Assembly: GCF_000701265.1 (NCBI RefSeq)
Contig: NZ_KL370760.1
Span: 119,921-183,920, forward strand
Direction: 5' to 3'
Length of the DNA: 64,000 bases
Origin: Legionella wadsworthii DSM 21896 = ATCC 33877
GTDB taxonomy: Bacteria; Pseudomonadota; Gammaproteobacteria; Legionellales; Legionellaceae
The translations under genes and the position numbers were made by a program. Below the pieces are notes generated by a model, which saw nothing but the letters and a program-made list of their open reading frames with translations, had not been told where the DNA came from and ran no database searches. Below, piece after piece: positions 17,149-26,027 of the stretch; position 1 is the first letter of the stretch, and the number at the start of each line of letters is the position of its first letter.

Positions 17149-18405
17149 CTAAGCAGCTCCGGGGTTATTTTGTGATTTTGCCATATAGCAAACGCCACCA
17201 ATTACAGTTAAAGCAGCAGCTACACCTGCACCAAACATACCGTATTTCAGTAGATTACTTTCAGAAACAGCACCCTCTGGTAGTGGTTTGTGGGCATTTG
17301 CATACTGAGGCTGAGTACACCATTGAGGCAAGTTGGCTCTAGAGCCTAGAAGTCCATCTCCTCCAGAAACATCACTGACGAAATAGGAATAGGAGTCCGC
17401 ATTGTCCAGAGCAAATAGTGGATTTTGTTCGGTTTGGGCGGGAAAGGGCCTTGTTTTTGATGGTTCTTTTTTTAAAGCCTTGGTACTGTGATAATAACCT
17501 CGATCATTGACCCATGCATATCGATGAGCCGCTTCATGAATTAAAGTCTTCATCGCGAGATCAGGATTTGATTTGAGCAGTCGATAATCGAGATGGATAG
17601 CACCTTTGAACATGGTTAAAGATTCATCACGATGAACATATCCAATGACAGGACTGCTGGTATCCATTTGCCGTTTAAGTGACATATTACTGATATAAAC
17701 TGCATTTGTTTTAGAGGGCATATGTAATGCATGGTAGGCCATCAAAAACTTCATTAAATTCCCTTTCGAGCCATTGGCCTCTGTTACAGACTGGAGGGTC
17801 GCAATTCCTGGAAATACTTCGGAGGCATCAATCTTTTTTTGCAGGATTTTATCCTGATAATAAAATAAGGACCAGGTTAAAGGCGCAGCGCTATTATCCG
17901 CCACCAGTACATAAGTTTTATCTTTTGCATTTTGTTGAATAAAACTTTCATCGGGTTCATCTCCATGCCCTTTATAGCTTATCTCTAAAGTGATATCTAA
18001 TTGCCCCTCAAGTCCTTTTAATGTTTTGTGTAAATTATTCTTGATTCGATTGATGAAATGTACCGTCTCATTTATGGTATGCACAGGATTGCTTATCTCG
18101 AGGTAAAAATGTCTCTTTACCATCTTTAAAGCATGGAGTAATTCTGGGTCCACGTTATCATCTATTAGAAGCTGTTTTACATTCGTGGGCGTTCCTTTAT
18201 CCTCTCTGGAATTAAGGTAATGCTCTAATTGGTTAAGCAAATCTACAGCTCTTTTCAAACGAAGAATGGATTCATTATAAATGCTGTTTAGAGTTTTGAT
18301 TTCATGAGGTGTTAAGGGTTGAGTTTTTGCTTTTAATGACACTACCTGATGGTCTGATGTTAGGGAAACCTTGGTTTTTTGGGATTTCTCTGGATTTTTC
18401 GGCAT
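17149..18405 (-). CDS. M35-like (aspzincin) metalloprotease with C-terminal membrane anchor, effector candidate
   Basis: The start at 18405 is preferred because AGGAG lies seven bases upstream; the frame extends to a GTG at 18420. Residues about 290-294 read HEAAH, the zinc-binding HExxH. About 40 residues on comes DNADSYSYF, which matches the block supplying the third ligand in the lysine-specific (M35/PF14521-type) metalloendopeptidases. The N-terminal 150 residues are helical. Near the C-terminus a hydrophobic segment (YGMFGAGVAAALTVIGGVCY) forms a single membrane helix followed by a short basic and polar tail. There is no N-terminal signal peptide. A tail-anchored metalloprotease acting on a host membrane is a reasonable guess. 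Confidence 0.65.
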   Translation of the reverse strand: MPKNPEKSQKTKVSLTSDHQVVSLKAKTQPLTPHEIKTLNSIYNESILRLKRAVDLLNQLEHYLNSREDKGTPTNVKQLLIDDNVDPELLHALKMVKRHFYLEISNPVHTINETVHFINRIKNNLHKTLKGLEGQLDITLEISYKGHGDEPDESFIQQNAKDKTYVLVADNSAAPLTWSLFYYQDKILQKKIDASEVFPGIATLQSVTEANGSKGNLMKFLMAYHALHMPSKTNAVYISNMSLKRQMDTSSPVIGYVHRDESLTMFKGAIHLDYRLLKSNPDLAMKTLIHEAAHRYAWVNDRGYYHSTKALKKEPSKTRPFPAQTEQNPLFALDNADSYSYFVSDVSGGDGLLGSRANLPQWCTQPQYANAHKPLPEGAVSESNLLKYGMFGAGVAAALTVIGGVCYMAKSQNNPGAA

Positions 18406-18844
18406 TACATCACTCCTCACAAGAGCATTAAACGATCATTTTGTTGGATTATTGTACTCCTTTTATATTAAGGGAACATTAGTTCATGGGGCAAGGCGCA
18501 TCGACTACATTATCTCTTGCGGTGGATTAATTGATTTGAAAGAAAATGGAACACCGCACTTATTGAGAGGTAGGAATAATACCCATTAAGTATTAAGCTA
18601 AACAGGGGTTCAAGGACATAGCTGTTTTTGAGGCTAAACAATCCATGCCTTAGCTTAAGATGATCTCTTAGGAATTGAAAATGAGACAGTTTGCTCTATA
18701 AATAGAGTAAAAAATACTTTTCTTGATTTACACGTCTTTTTCTTTAATATGATTAGAACTATTTAGATAAATCTATTACAAAGCATACGGGGTTTGCTCT
18801 TCATTATAGTGTGCTTCATATCAACGAAATTTTGGCAATCTTAA
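18406..18844. other. intergenic gap without a supported gene
   Basis: This stretch lies between the divergent metalloprotease and transporter genes. Short open frames exist but lack ribosome binding sites and recognisable content. I see no convincing terminator or repeat. Confidence 0.4.
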
Positions 18845-20161
18845 TTGAAAAATAAAGCAATACTCATTTCAAGTATGGGTAACATTATAGAATGGTTTGA
18901 TTTTGGGTTATTTATTTTTATGGCCCCCATCATTGGTGGAAAATTTTTTCCTCAAGAATCAGCAAACACTGCAACCATCCACGCTTTAATGGTATTTGCA
19001 ATTGGCTTTCTTTGTCGTCCTATTGGCGGTATTTTTTTTGGTTATTTTGGGGATACTCGAGGCCGAGCAAAAACATTAAGAATTTCTATACTCATTATTA
19101 CATTATCCACCTTCTTAATTGGGATTATTCCATCTTATCAAGAAATAGGTTTATTCGCTCCGACACTTTTTATTATACTTCGATTAATTCAAGGAATATC
19201 TATAGGTGGTGAATACAGCGGTATCATGATTTATTTGGCTGAGTCAGCGTCACAAAAACATCGGGGATTTATTACCAGTTTTGCAGCAAGCGGCTCAAAT
19301 TTGGGATTTTTATGTGCCACATTGACATTAACATTACTTAATTTATTTTTTTCTGTAGAAACCATCAATACCTGGGCCTGGCGATTACCTTTTCTTGTAG
19401 CAGGTATATTCGGCTCATTCCTTACCTATTATCGTTTTCAATTATCCGAAACCAAGGTGTACTCCTATTTAAAAACAAATCATCTTATTGAAAATAGACC
19501 CTTTATGACAGCTATGCGATACGCCCCTTACCAGCTCATTAAAATTTTGGGACTTACTTGTATGAGTGCCACATTTTATTATTTTTTTGTTGGTTATATC
19601 TCCACCTATTTAGAACATTACATGGGTTTTCCCTTCAATACAGCGTTAACTTTTCAAACAATCATATTAATTACCATGTTATTTGTCGTTCCACTTGGAG
19701 GAGTTTTTGGAGATCATTTTAGTCGCAAAAAAATGATATTGTTCACCAGCTTAGCCATTCTATTATTCACTTTCCCTTGTTTTTATTTAATGCAGTATAA
19801 ATCATTACTCATGACTTCTTTAGCTCTAGGTATAGCAACCCTTCTCAGCTCCTTAGATCAAGGCAATACCATGACAGCAATTGTTGAAAATTGTCCTGAA
19901 AATATACGTTACAGCGGGATAGCTTTTTCATACAATCTAGGAAATGCCTTATTTGGTGGAACTACCCCCCTGATTGTGACCTTACTTATAAACAATATTG
20001 GTCCTACAGCCCCCTCTTATTATCTTTTTTTCATGACCAGTATAGGTCTGATCACAGCAATAACATTGCTTCCAAATAATCAATCCAGGGAGGCCATTTC
20101 TCCCGTATGGGCACAGGATCATCAGATTTGTGCAAAACTAATAAGTAAGAGTAAAATCTAG
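18845..20161 (+). CDS. MFS transporter, metabolite:H+ symporter (ProP-like) family
   Basis: The 438-aa protein has twelve predicted membrane helices. Diagnostic motifs of the MHS branch are present: NIIEWFDFGLFIFMAPIIG at the N-terminus, CRPIGGIFFGYFGDTRGRAK (loop 2-3) and LIQGISIGGEYSGIMIYLAE (helix 4-5). These proton symporters take up substrates such as proline, betaine, citrate or alpha-ketoglutarate; the substrate here cannot be read from sequence. The start is a TTG with little upstream Shine-Dalgarno. The internal ATG at 18875 would remove part of helix 1, so the TTG is preferred. Confidence 0.85.
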   Translation: MKNKAILISSMGNIIEWFDFGLFIFMAPIIGGKFFPQESANTATIHALMVFAIGFLCRPIGGIFFGYFGDTRGRAKTLRISILIITLSTFLIGIIPSYQEIGLFAPTLFIILRLIQGISIGGEYSGIMIYLAESASQKHRGFITSFAASGSNLGFLCATLTLTLLNLFFSVETINTWAWRLPFLVAGIFGSFLTYYRFQLSETKVYSYLKTNHLIENRPFMTAMRYAPYQLIKILGLTCMSATFYYFFVGYISTYLEHYMGFPFNTALTFQTIILITMLFVVPLGGVFGDHFSRKKMILFTSLAILLFTFPCFYLMQYKSLLMTSLALGIATLLSSLDQGNTMTAIVENCPENIRYSGIAFSYNLGNALFGGTTPLIVTLLINNIGPTAPSYYLFFMTSIGLITAITLLPNNQSREAISPVWAQDHQICAKLISKSKI

Positions 20162-20359
20162 AGAGATTTGGCTTTTGTGGTTAAATTAATAGTTGGTAGA
20201 CAAACCAGAACAAGGAAAAAAATTGTTTAGAACGCACGTGGTCAAGCCGAGAATTGAACCTTTTCCCGAGAAATATTTTTAGCCCATTCATTTCTGAGCG
20301 TCAACACTTATCTGCCCTAATTGAAGTTCGCAATTCCAGGTTGACCCTAAAAGATGCCT

Positions 20360-22738
20360 TTAGGAATACAATCCCAATTGTCCCTCCTTCACCTGCTCTA
20401 TATCCTCCACTTTCCTCTCTTCTTTTCTATTCTCTTTCATCTCCTCACTCTCATTCACTTTATTCTCCTCTTCCTTCTTATTCTGTTCTTTTACCTTCGC
20501 TTTAGGCATTTTATGAGACATTATTTCGTTACTCGTTTTACTGGCTTTGAATTTTTCTCGAAAGGTACTACTTAAGTATTTTAAAATTTTATCTTCCGAG
20601 GCAATAGTAACACGAGGTTTTCTATCGGAATCGAGAAGTGAAGCAACACTTTTTCTTAGAGAAGTGATAGGCCCCTTTTGTAGAATAAAAATATTTTCAT
20701 TTTGAAGCATCTCCTCAACAACGCTCTTTAAATCTAAAGAATTTACTTCTTTCTTTGTTAAATTTATATATAAAAAATTAATGAGCGTTTTTTCTAATCT
20801 TGCTCGATCATCAGATGGCTTAACATCATATCGGCCTAACACGTTTTTTATTGCGGGTACTACAACCGAATGTTGTATCGTTTCTATTTTTGATCTCATT
20901 TCTTCTATCCAGGGATCTACTACCTTGTCGACATCAGTCGTTAAAGAAATGGGTATCAAGTCATTAATTTCCTTTTTTTGTGTTTCGGTCAGTGAAGACA
21001 AACTGAAAATTTGGTTTGAATTATTTGATTTTTGCCACTCTTCATAAATACTGGTCAGTTTATTATAAACATCCCTATGGCAATTTTCATATTCACGGCT
21101 TTTAAATATTTCATTTGTGAATAACTGTATAATTTCAAATTGGCTAATTTCATCCGGTAAGTTCTTAATTTCTGAAAGCTTTTCTTTCAACTTATCGGTC
21201 CAGATCAGACTGTGAGCCATAGCCTCTTGTTTGCTATTCCCTTCAACATAACCCTCCTTTATTGAACCCCAAAAACCCCCCTTATAAATTGAATTTGATT
21301 GTATAAAAAATTTTATCAAAAAATCAGGTTGGGAATCAGAGGTTAGTATTATTTTCTGAAGAGGTTCGTTTTCTTTATCTTTGAGGGATGTAGCGGTTAT
21401 CACTTCTTTTCTCATCGGATGATTGTCAAAAGCATTACTAACATCCCTATTAAAAATATTAACCCAATAGTCAATCATTGGTTGGCCTAATCTTTCGAGT
21501 GTTGTAATAGAGTCAGCACCGTCATAATACTTTCCCCAGAGCACTGATGCTTGAACAACTCCTACAATCCATTCAGGCTGAGAAAGACTTCCTTTTTCCT
21601 TGTTCTCTTCTTTCGCCTGATAGGCAAGAACTCTTGCGGTAAGCATTTTTTGAATTTGTTCATTAACTCCTGAGAACCTGGGATGTGTAAGATCTATGGC
21701 GATTAGTTCCTGGATTGCAGTGTTATAAAGCTGTTCCTGATTTTCAGAACCTCTGGGATAAGGTTTTGTATTATTTCCATAAGCTAATTCTGCAGCAAGA
21801 TGCGTGATCTCATGGATAAAAGTTCCAGCAATTTCAATTTCAGCTCTTTTCCCGCCTATTCTAAGTATATTTGTACGATAATCAGAGTCACCGAAAGCCT
21901 TTGATTTCGGTGTAAGATTGGCGATATTATCTGAATTTGCTACAAATATTCTTGGTGACTTGACATCAGCAGTACGCTCTCGTAAAGCTTCAGCAGCAAT
22001 GAGATTGAGTACAGGTCTAAATTCAGGAGTATTATAAAGGTCATCTATAACCTTTTCGATGGTGGGTCTCAGACTTTCATCTTCATAAGTGATTGCTGCT
22101 TTAATTATAGAGGGCGCAGAATGCTGCTCAGGTTCTAATTTTAGAGTTGTTTCTTTTATATCATTGGGATAATTATCATAAAAAAAAGCTTCTACATCAG
22201 CCGAAGAGGCGGCCAAAGCGATGGCATAAGGTGATAAACCTCTTCGATCTTTAGATGCGATTAGCTGGTCTTTATCATCTTTCAGGAGATATTGAACTAA
22301 CTCAAGATTATTGGCATATATTGCTGAATGGAAAAGTGCTTTTTTATAATCAGAATTGGCAGATAACTTATCAATAAGCTCTTTATATAGAGTAAAATCA
22401 GACCCTATGAATGCTACACCCATTAAATCCAGAGCAGATTTACCCTCTTGGTTTTTTACAGTGGTGTCAGCATTTTTATTTAAGATCAATAATGATATGC
22501 ATTGAATACAATCATTGGCTAGATCGGTACCTGGCTCAAGATCAGTATGCAATTTTAATAAAAGCGCATGCAGAGGTGTATTTCCATACTCATCTTTTTT
22601 GGCTAATTCTTCCTTGGATTCATAAATCAATTTTTCGACTGATTTTTCTTTCTTGTCTTGTTTTGATTCCATAAATTTATTGTTTTGTATCAGTTTAAAA
22701 ATAGAGTTTGAGGGGGTTGATGTCAAAAAACTACGCAT
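20360..22738 (-). CDS. ankyrin-repeat zinc metalloprotease-like protein, effector candidate
   Basis: The ATG at 22738 is preferred over a GTG at 22783; AAGGA lies about ten bases upstream. The N-terminal part (about 50-190) has ankyrin repeats (DEYGNTPLHALLLKLHTD, then NKNADTTVKNQEGKSALDLM). At about residue 309 comes GTFIHEITHLAAELAYGN, an HExxH zinc-protease motif followed by a helix. A downstream third ligand is not obvious. The remaining 400 residues are helical. The C-terminal 45 residues are extremely rich in Lys and Glu and likely coiled-coil, with a strong E-block. An ankyrin-targeted protease delivered to the host is the most natural reading. Confidence 0.65.
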   Translation of the reverse strand: MRSFLTSTPSNSIFKLIQNNKFMESKQDKKEKSVEKLIYESKEELAKKDEYGNTPLHALLLKLHTDLEPGTDLANDCIQCISLLILNKNADTTVKNQEGKSALDLMGVAFIGSDFTLYKELIDKLSANSDYKKALFHSAIYANNLELVQYLLKDDKDQLIASKDRRGLSPYAIALAASSADVEAFFYDNYPNDIKETTLKLEPEQHSAPSIIKAAITYEDESLRPTIEKVIDDLYNTPEFRPVLNLIAAEALRERTADVKSPRIFVANSDNIANLTPKSKAFGDSDYRTNILRIGGKRAEIEIAGTFIHEITHLAAELAYGNNTKPYPRGSENQEQLYNTAIQELIAIDLTHPRFSGVNEQIQKMLTARVLAYQAKEENKEKGSLSQPEWIVGVVQASVLWGKYYDGADSITTLERLGQPMIDYWVNIFNRDVSNAFDNHPMRKEVITATSLKDKENEPLQKIILTSDSQPDFLIKFFIQSNSIYKGGFWGSIKEGYVEGNSKQEAMAHSLIWTDKLKEKLSEIKNLPDEISQFEIIQLFTNEIFKSREYENCHRDVYNKLTSIYEEWQKSNNSNQIFSLSSLTETQKKEINDLIPISLTTDVDKVVDPWIEEMRSKIETIQHSVVVPAIKNVLGRYDVKPSDDRARLEKTLINFLYINLTKKEVNSLDLKSVVEEMLQNENIFILQKGPITSLRKSVASLLDSDRKPRVTIASEDKILKYLSSTFREKFKASKTSNEIMSHKMPKAKVKEQNKKEEENKVNESEEMKENRKEERKVEDIEQVKEGQLGLYS

Positions 22739-22915
22739 AATAATGAATTCCTTTAAAAACAAACCAGGAAAATTGGTACTCACAGAGTATGAATATTTAA
22801 AGTATAGCTAATTTTTGATTAACTTTGTCATTTATTTAGACAGTTCCTGAACCTGCGACCGTGAGTAGTCATTAATTGTCGGAAAATAAGGTGCAGCAAA
22901 ACTCGTTACTAGCAG

Positions 22916-22946
22916 AAAGCGCCGAACATTAATGGTTCGGCGCTTT
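22916..22946. terminator. strong hairpin, probable transcription terminator
   Basis: AAAGCGCCGAAC and its perfect complement GTTCGGCGCTTT flank a 7-base loop. The 12-bp GC-containing stem lies 79 bases past the end of the outer-membrane protein gene. T-rich sequence follows only weakly on either strand. Confidence 0.6.
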
Positions 22947-23024
22947 AACTTTGTAATTAGGGAGCAAACTCAATGGTATAGTTGATACTGTGGCTATTAT
23001 TTCCTGGCAGGATATACATCAATT

Positions 23025-23876
23025 TCATAATGCAAACAATCTATTAATCGAAACGGCAACTTCTTGGGCGATAAGGCGATGCGACGTGTTAAATGACACA
23101 ATTCCTTTATTAAGCCCCCCGTTAATCTCAGGTGAGAAAGGCACAGAGTTACCCACATTATAATGCCCTGTTTGGGCATAGCTGTAATTGAGCTTTAAAA
23201 ACCAAGCAGGATTGAGATAGAACGCCATACCTGTTTGTACTGCACTACCCCATACCCATCTCGTGTTAGAAAAACCATTGATATCACCCATATAGAACCC
23301 AGAATGTGTATCAGAACTTGGTGCCATATTATGTTGTGTTCTGAACAAGGAAGGCCCTGCACCTAAGTATATAAAACTGTTTGTCAATGAGTAACCAATA
23401 AATACGGGTAACATTAACTCATGATTCACTTTTGTTTCGACAGAATTTATGCTCACTTCATCCGTTACGTTAACAGACGGGTTTATAAAATGGATATAAG
23501 TACCTGGGGCATTAACATCGCCATCAGCTGACTTTTTTATCCGTGAATACTGGTACAAAAAATCAATGCCCCATAACCAATTGCTGTCTTTAAAATGTCC
23601 CAAATAGCCTATTTGCCCCTCAGGAGCAAACGCTTGTTTTTTATTGGAGTAGTCTCCTGTTGTACCCCAAAACACACCAGTAGGAGGAAAGCCACTAATA
23701 GCATTCAGAGTTCCTGACATCTCAGAATTGATGCGCACAAAATTGTAGCTGCCACCCAGGCCGATGAAGAGACCTGTTTGCTTCGTTGGTGGAGAGGAAA
23801 TGACTCCACCGCTACCCGCAAATACTGATGAAATGAAAAAACTTAAGACGAATATGCGAAATCCAACGTATTTCAT
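23025..23876 (-). CDS. outer-membrane beta-barrel protein
   Basis: The start at 23876 gives a signal peptide (MKYVGFRIFVLSFFISSVFA), with GGAG nine bases upstream; the frame reaches 23936. The mature part has barrel-type strands (TGLFIGLGGSYNFVRINSEM, APEGQIGYLGHF, WLWGIDFLYQYSRI, LPVFIGYSLTNSFIYLGAGP, WFLKLNYSYAQTGHYN). It ends in VAVSINRLFAL. It is similar in plan to the protein at 4761 and belongs to a Legionella-type surface protein family. It follows the GH17-like gene by about 70 bases on the same strand, so the two may be co-transcribed. Confidence 0.75.
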   Translation of the reverse strand: MKYVGFRIFVLSFFISSVFAGSGGVISSPPTKQTGLFIGLGGSYNFVRINSEMSGTLNAISGFPPTGVFWGTTGDYSNKKQAFAPEGQIGYLGHFKDSNWLWGIDFLYQYSRIKKSADGDVNAPGTYIHFINPSVNVTDEVSINSVETKVNHELMLPVFIGYSLTNSFIYLGAGPSLFRTQHNMAPSSDTHSGFYMGDINGFSNTRWVWGSAVQTGMAFYLNPAWFLKLNYSYAQTGHYNVGNSVPFSPEINGGLNKGIVSFNTSHRLIAQEVAVSINRLFAL

Positions 23877-23948
23877 AATAAAAATCTCCGTGAAAACTAA
23901 TTCAACGAAATAGCAGTGCCCCCACTGCCATCCCAATTTGATAAGGGT

Positions 23949-25490
23949 TTAATAATAACAGTTGCTTAGGCCATCATTTGGACAATTACAACCTGAAGGA
24001 TTAGGAGGATAAAATGTAATATGTCCAGCACTGTCAATTGAGTTCACGGTTTTTGTACAAGAAGGATTGCCTCTAATCGTAATTGTTGCGCCTGGAAATA
24101 CCAAGTACTGAGGCCATTTTGCATCTAAAGGCCCTTCTCTATCTTGGCCTGTTGCTGTGATAGAGGCATCCTTGCCCGTGATTGGGTTTTTTTGCCTGAT
24201 GACAATTGTATGGGGATGGCCAAAACCTCCTACAATGGTTAATAAACTTCCTTTTGAAAATCCTTGGCATCCAAGCGATGAGACCATTTGGTTTTTAGGA
24301 ACCAGTCCCGCTGCTTTTTGCTGGCAATTCGAATCAAAAAGCCCGTAATGTCCTTCAGTAGAACTGCTGCCTTTATTAGGCTCATCATAGGCTTCAAATG
24401 CCAGAACCCCCATTGAATATCCTGAAGTAGCAACAAAATTGGCAGTATTGGATTGATAAAGGGCTTTGTAATACGTAGAAGCGTTTGCAACGGATGGGAC
24501 ACATGGTCCGGGAGTATTGCATTGGTCGTCTGAAGGATTTTTCCCAGCAGTAGCCCAACCTGTTTCTGCCGCCAAAAGAACTCGACCGGCTGTATAAAAG
24601 GGTTGTTTTGAAGCTGTAGGTAAAGCCTTCGGGTTACTTGAACCAACAACATGTATATAATCCCAAGCTAATGAATTGTTTGATTGAACTATAGAAGCCA
24701 AGGGAGGAGTCCACACTGCTTTATTTGCTTGCACACCCCATTGAAACGGATAGGGGTCAAAAGCCAAAGGAGCATCAGGTGAATAGCTGTCAATGAGCGT
24801 CATCATGTCATTAGAGATAGCCATACTTGGCGTAACCAAATTACCGCTGACTAATGCAGAGCTTACCGGTGTAGTAAGACCTGCAGCAGCCAACGTACTT
24901 TGAAGAGCGTTGACAGCTGAAGTTAAGTAAGTAACATTTGATGTTGCAGGATTGTTGCAGGGTGACTTTGTATTACCTGCTTCACAATAATTTTCGTGTC
25001 CTGCGAATACAAGAATAACCGTCTCATCAAAAACTTGCTTGGTCACTTGAGTGATTACGGCATTAAGAGTTTCTTGAGCGCAAGGGATAGCATTTTGATT
25101 TTTACGATGAAATGGGCATGCACCATTATAGAGTGAGTCTGCTGGTCGTTGGGGAATAGCTGCCTCATAGATTACTTTCATTCCTAAAGCATGGGCCTGA
25201 TTGATAATCTCTACCCATGAAAAAACGGTTGTTTGATAAGAACGAACAGTATTAAATCCTGCTTCTTTCAATTGAACCAGTTCTGTATAGACATTAGTAA
25301 TCGGCGTGCCGGCCGTATTATTTCCCACAACAAATACATCATGATTGTTTAATGGAACCTTGCCTGCATAATGATTTGGTTGATAATCCACGCCAATCAA
25401 TCCATTAAAATTGAATGGCGCCGCAGAAATATAGGGAACTACGGAAAAAAGCAATACAAGTAATAGGTTTTTTTTTAGCGAATACACCAT
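23949..25490 (-). CDS. secreted GH17-like beta-glucanase
   Basis: A signal peptide (MVYSLKKNLLLVLLFSVVPY, then ISAA) precedes a TIM-barrel domain typical of GH17 glucan hydrolases. GLIGVDYQPNHYAGK opens it, followed by LKEAGFNTVRSYQTT and HALGMKVIYEAAIPQ. The catalytic acid is likely in FAGHENYCEAG, and the nucleophile block is AAETGWATAGK. A Cys-rich tail (CNCPNDGLSNCYY) ends the protein. Such enzymes cut beta-1,3-glucans of fungi or amoeba cyst walls. Starts at 25511 (AAGGA eight bases upstream) or 25532 are also possible. Confidence 0.7.
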   Translation of the reverse strand: MVYSLKKNLLLVLLFSVVPYISAAPFNFNGLIGVDYQPNHYAGKVPLNNHDVFVVGNNTAGTPITNVYTELVQLKEAGFNTVRSYQTTVFSWVEIINQAHALGMKVIYEAAIPQRPADSLYNGACPFHRKNQNAIPCAQETLNAVITQVTKQVFDETVILVFAGHENYCEAGNTKSPCNNPATSNVTYLTSAVNALQSTLAAAGLTTPVSSALVSGNLVTPSMAISNDMMTLIDSYSPDAPLAFDPYPFQWGVQANKAVWTPPLASIVQSNNSLAWDYIHVVGSSNPKALPTASKQPFYTAGRVLLAAETGWATAGKNPSDDQCNTPGPCVPSVANASTYYKALYQSNTANFVATSGYSMGVLAFEAYDEPNKGSSSTEGHYGLFDSNCQQKAAGLVPKNQMVSSLGCQGFSKGSLLTIVGGFGHPHTIVIRQKNPITGKDASITATGQDREGPLDAKWPQYLVFPGATITIRGNPSCTKTVNSIDSAGHITFYPPNPSGCNCPNDGLSNCYY

Positions 25491-25532
25491 ACTAGCCGTC
25501 CTTGTTATCATAGAGAATATCCTTAACAACAT

Positions 25533-26027
25533 CTTTCTTAAATACTCGGAAATATCTAAATTAAAATGAATAATGCCTAATAAGAATGACGCGTGATACT
25601 AGCATAAATTAATTGTACAAAACCAGTTAGGTGTAGTAAGCCCATGGCCGAGAAAAAAGCGGCTTGGCAGCGGTTTCTGAATGTTCAATTCGGCCAAACT
25701 GGTCGATTATATTGTCGCCCAGTTTCCGGACTTGTGGGTCAATAAGGTTGCCTTCCGTGCATTGTTAATAGCGATTGAATGATTGTATCTAAGTGAGAAA
25801 AAACCGTTTGAAAACCCGCAATAAACCCTTTGATATTTAACTTACGGGGTGATTTAGCCTCTCTTACTCCTATATCTTGTTTTATCAATTATCAGACTAG
25901 GCAAAGACCGGATTCAATTTACTGCGAATAACAAACTTTGACGCGCTTGTGTCAGGAAACTCTGTTTTTCGAACAGGCTAAAAATAAATATTCCTTAGAT
26001 GAATTATAATTATACAAGGCATGATAA
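25533..26027. other. intergenic gap with a GC-richer patch
   Basis: No supported gene is present. A patch at about 25640-25750 is GC-richer than its surroundings and opens a 33-codon frame starting MAEKKAAWQRF. It may be debris of a lost mobile element or gene. I see no repeat or RNA gene. Confidence 0.35.

Noticed and set aside
18371-18589. 72-codon plus-strand frame upstream of the MFS gene
   Set aside because: It partly overlaps the start of the metalloprotease gene in antisense, and no coding signature is seen.
20254-20575. Two Ser/Leu-rich plus-strand frames
   Set aside because: They are antisense to the Lys/Glu-rich tail of the ankyrin-metalloprotease gene, whose codons read as Ser/Leu/Phe on the other strand.
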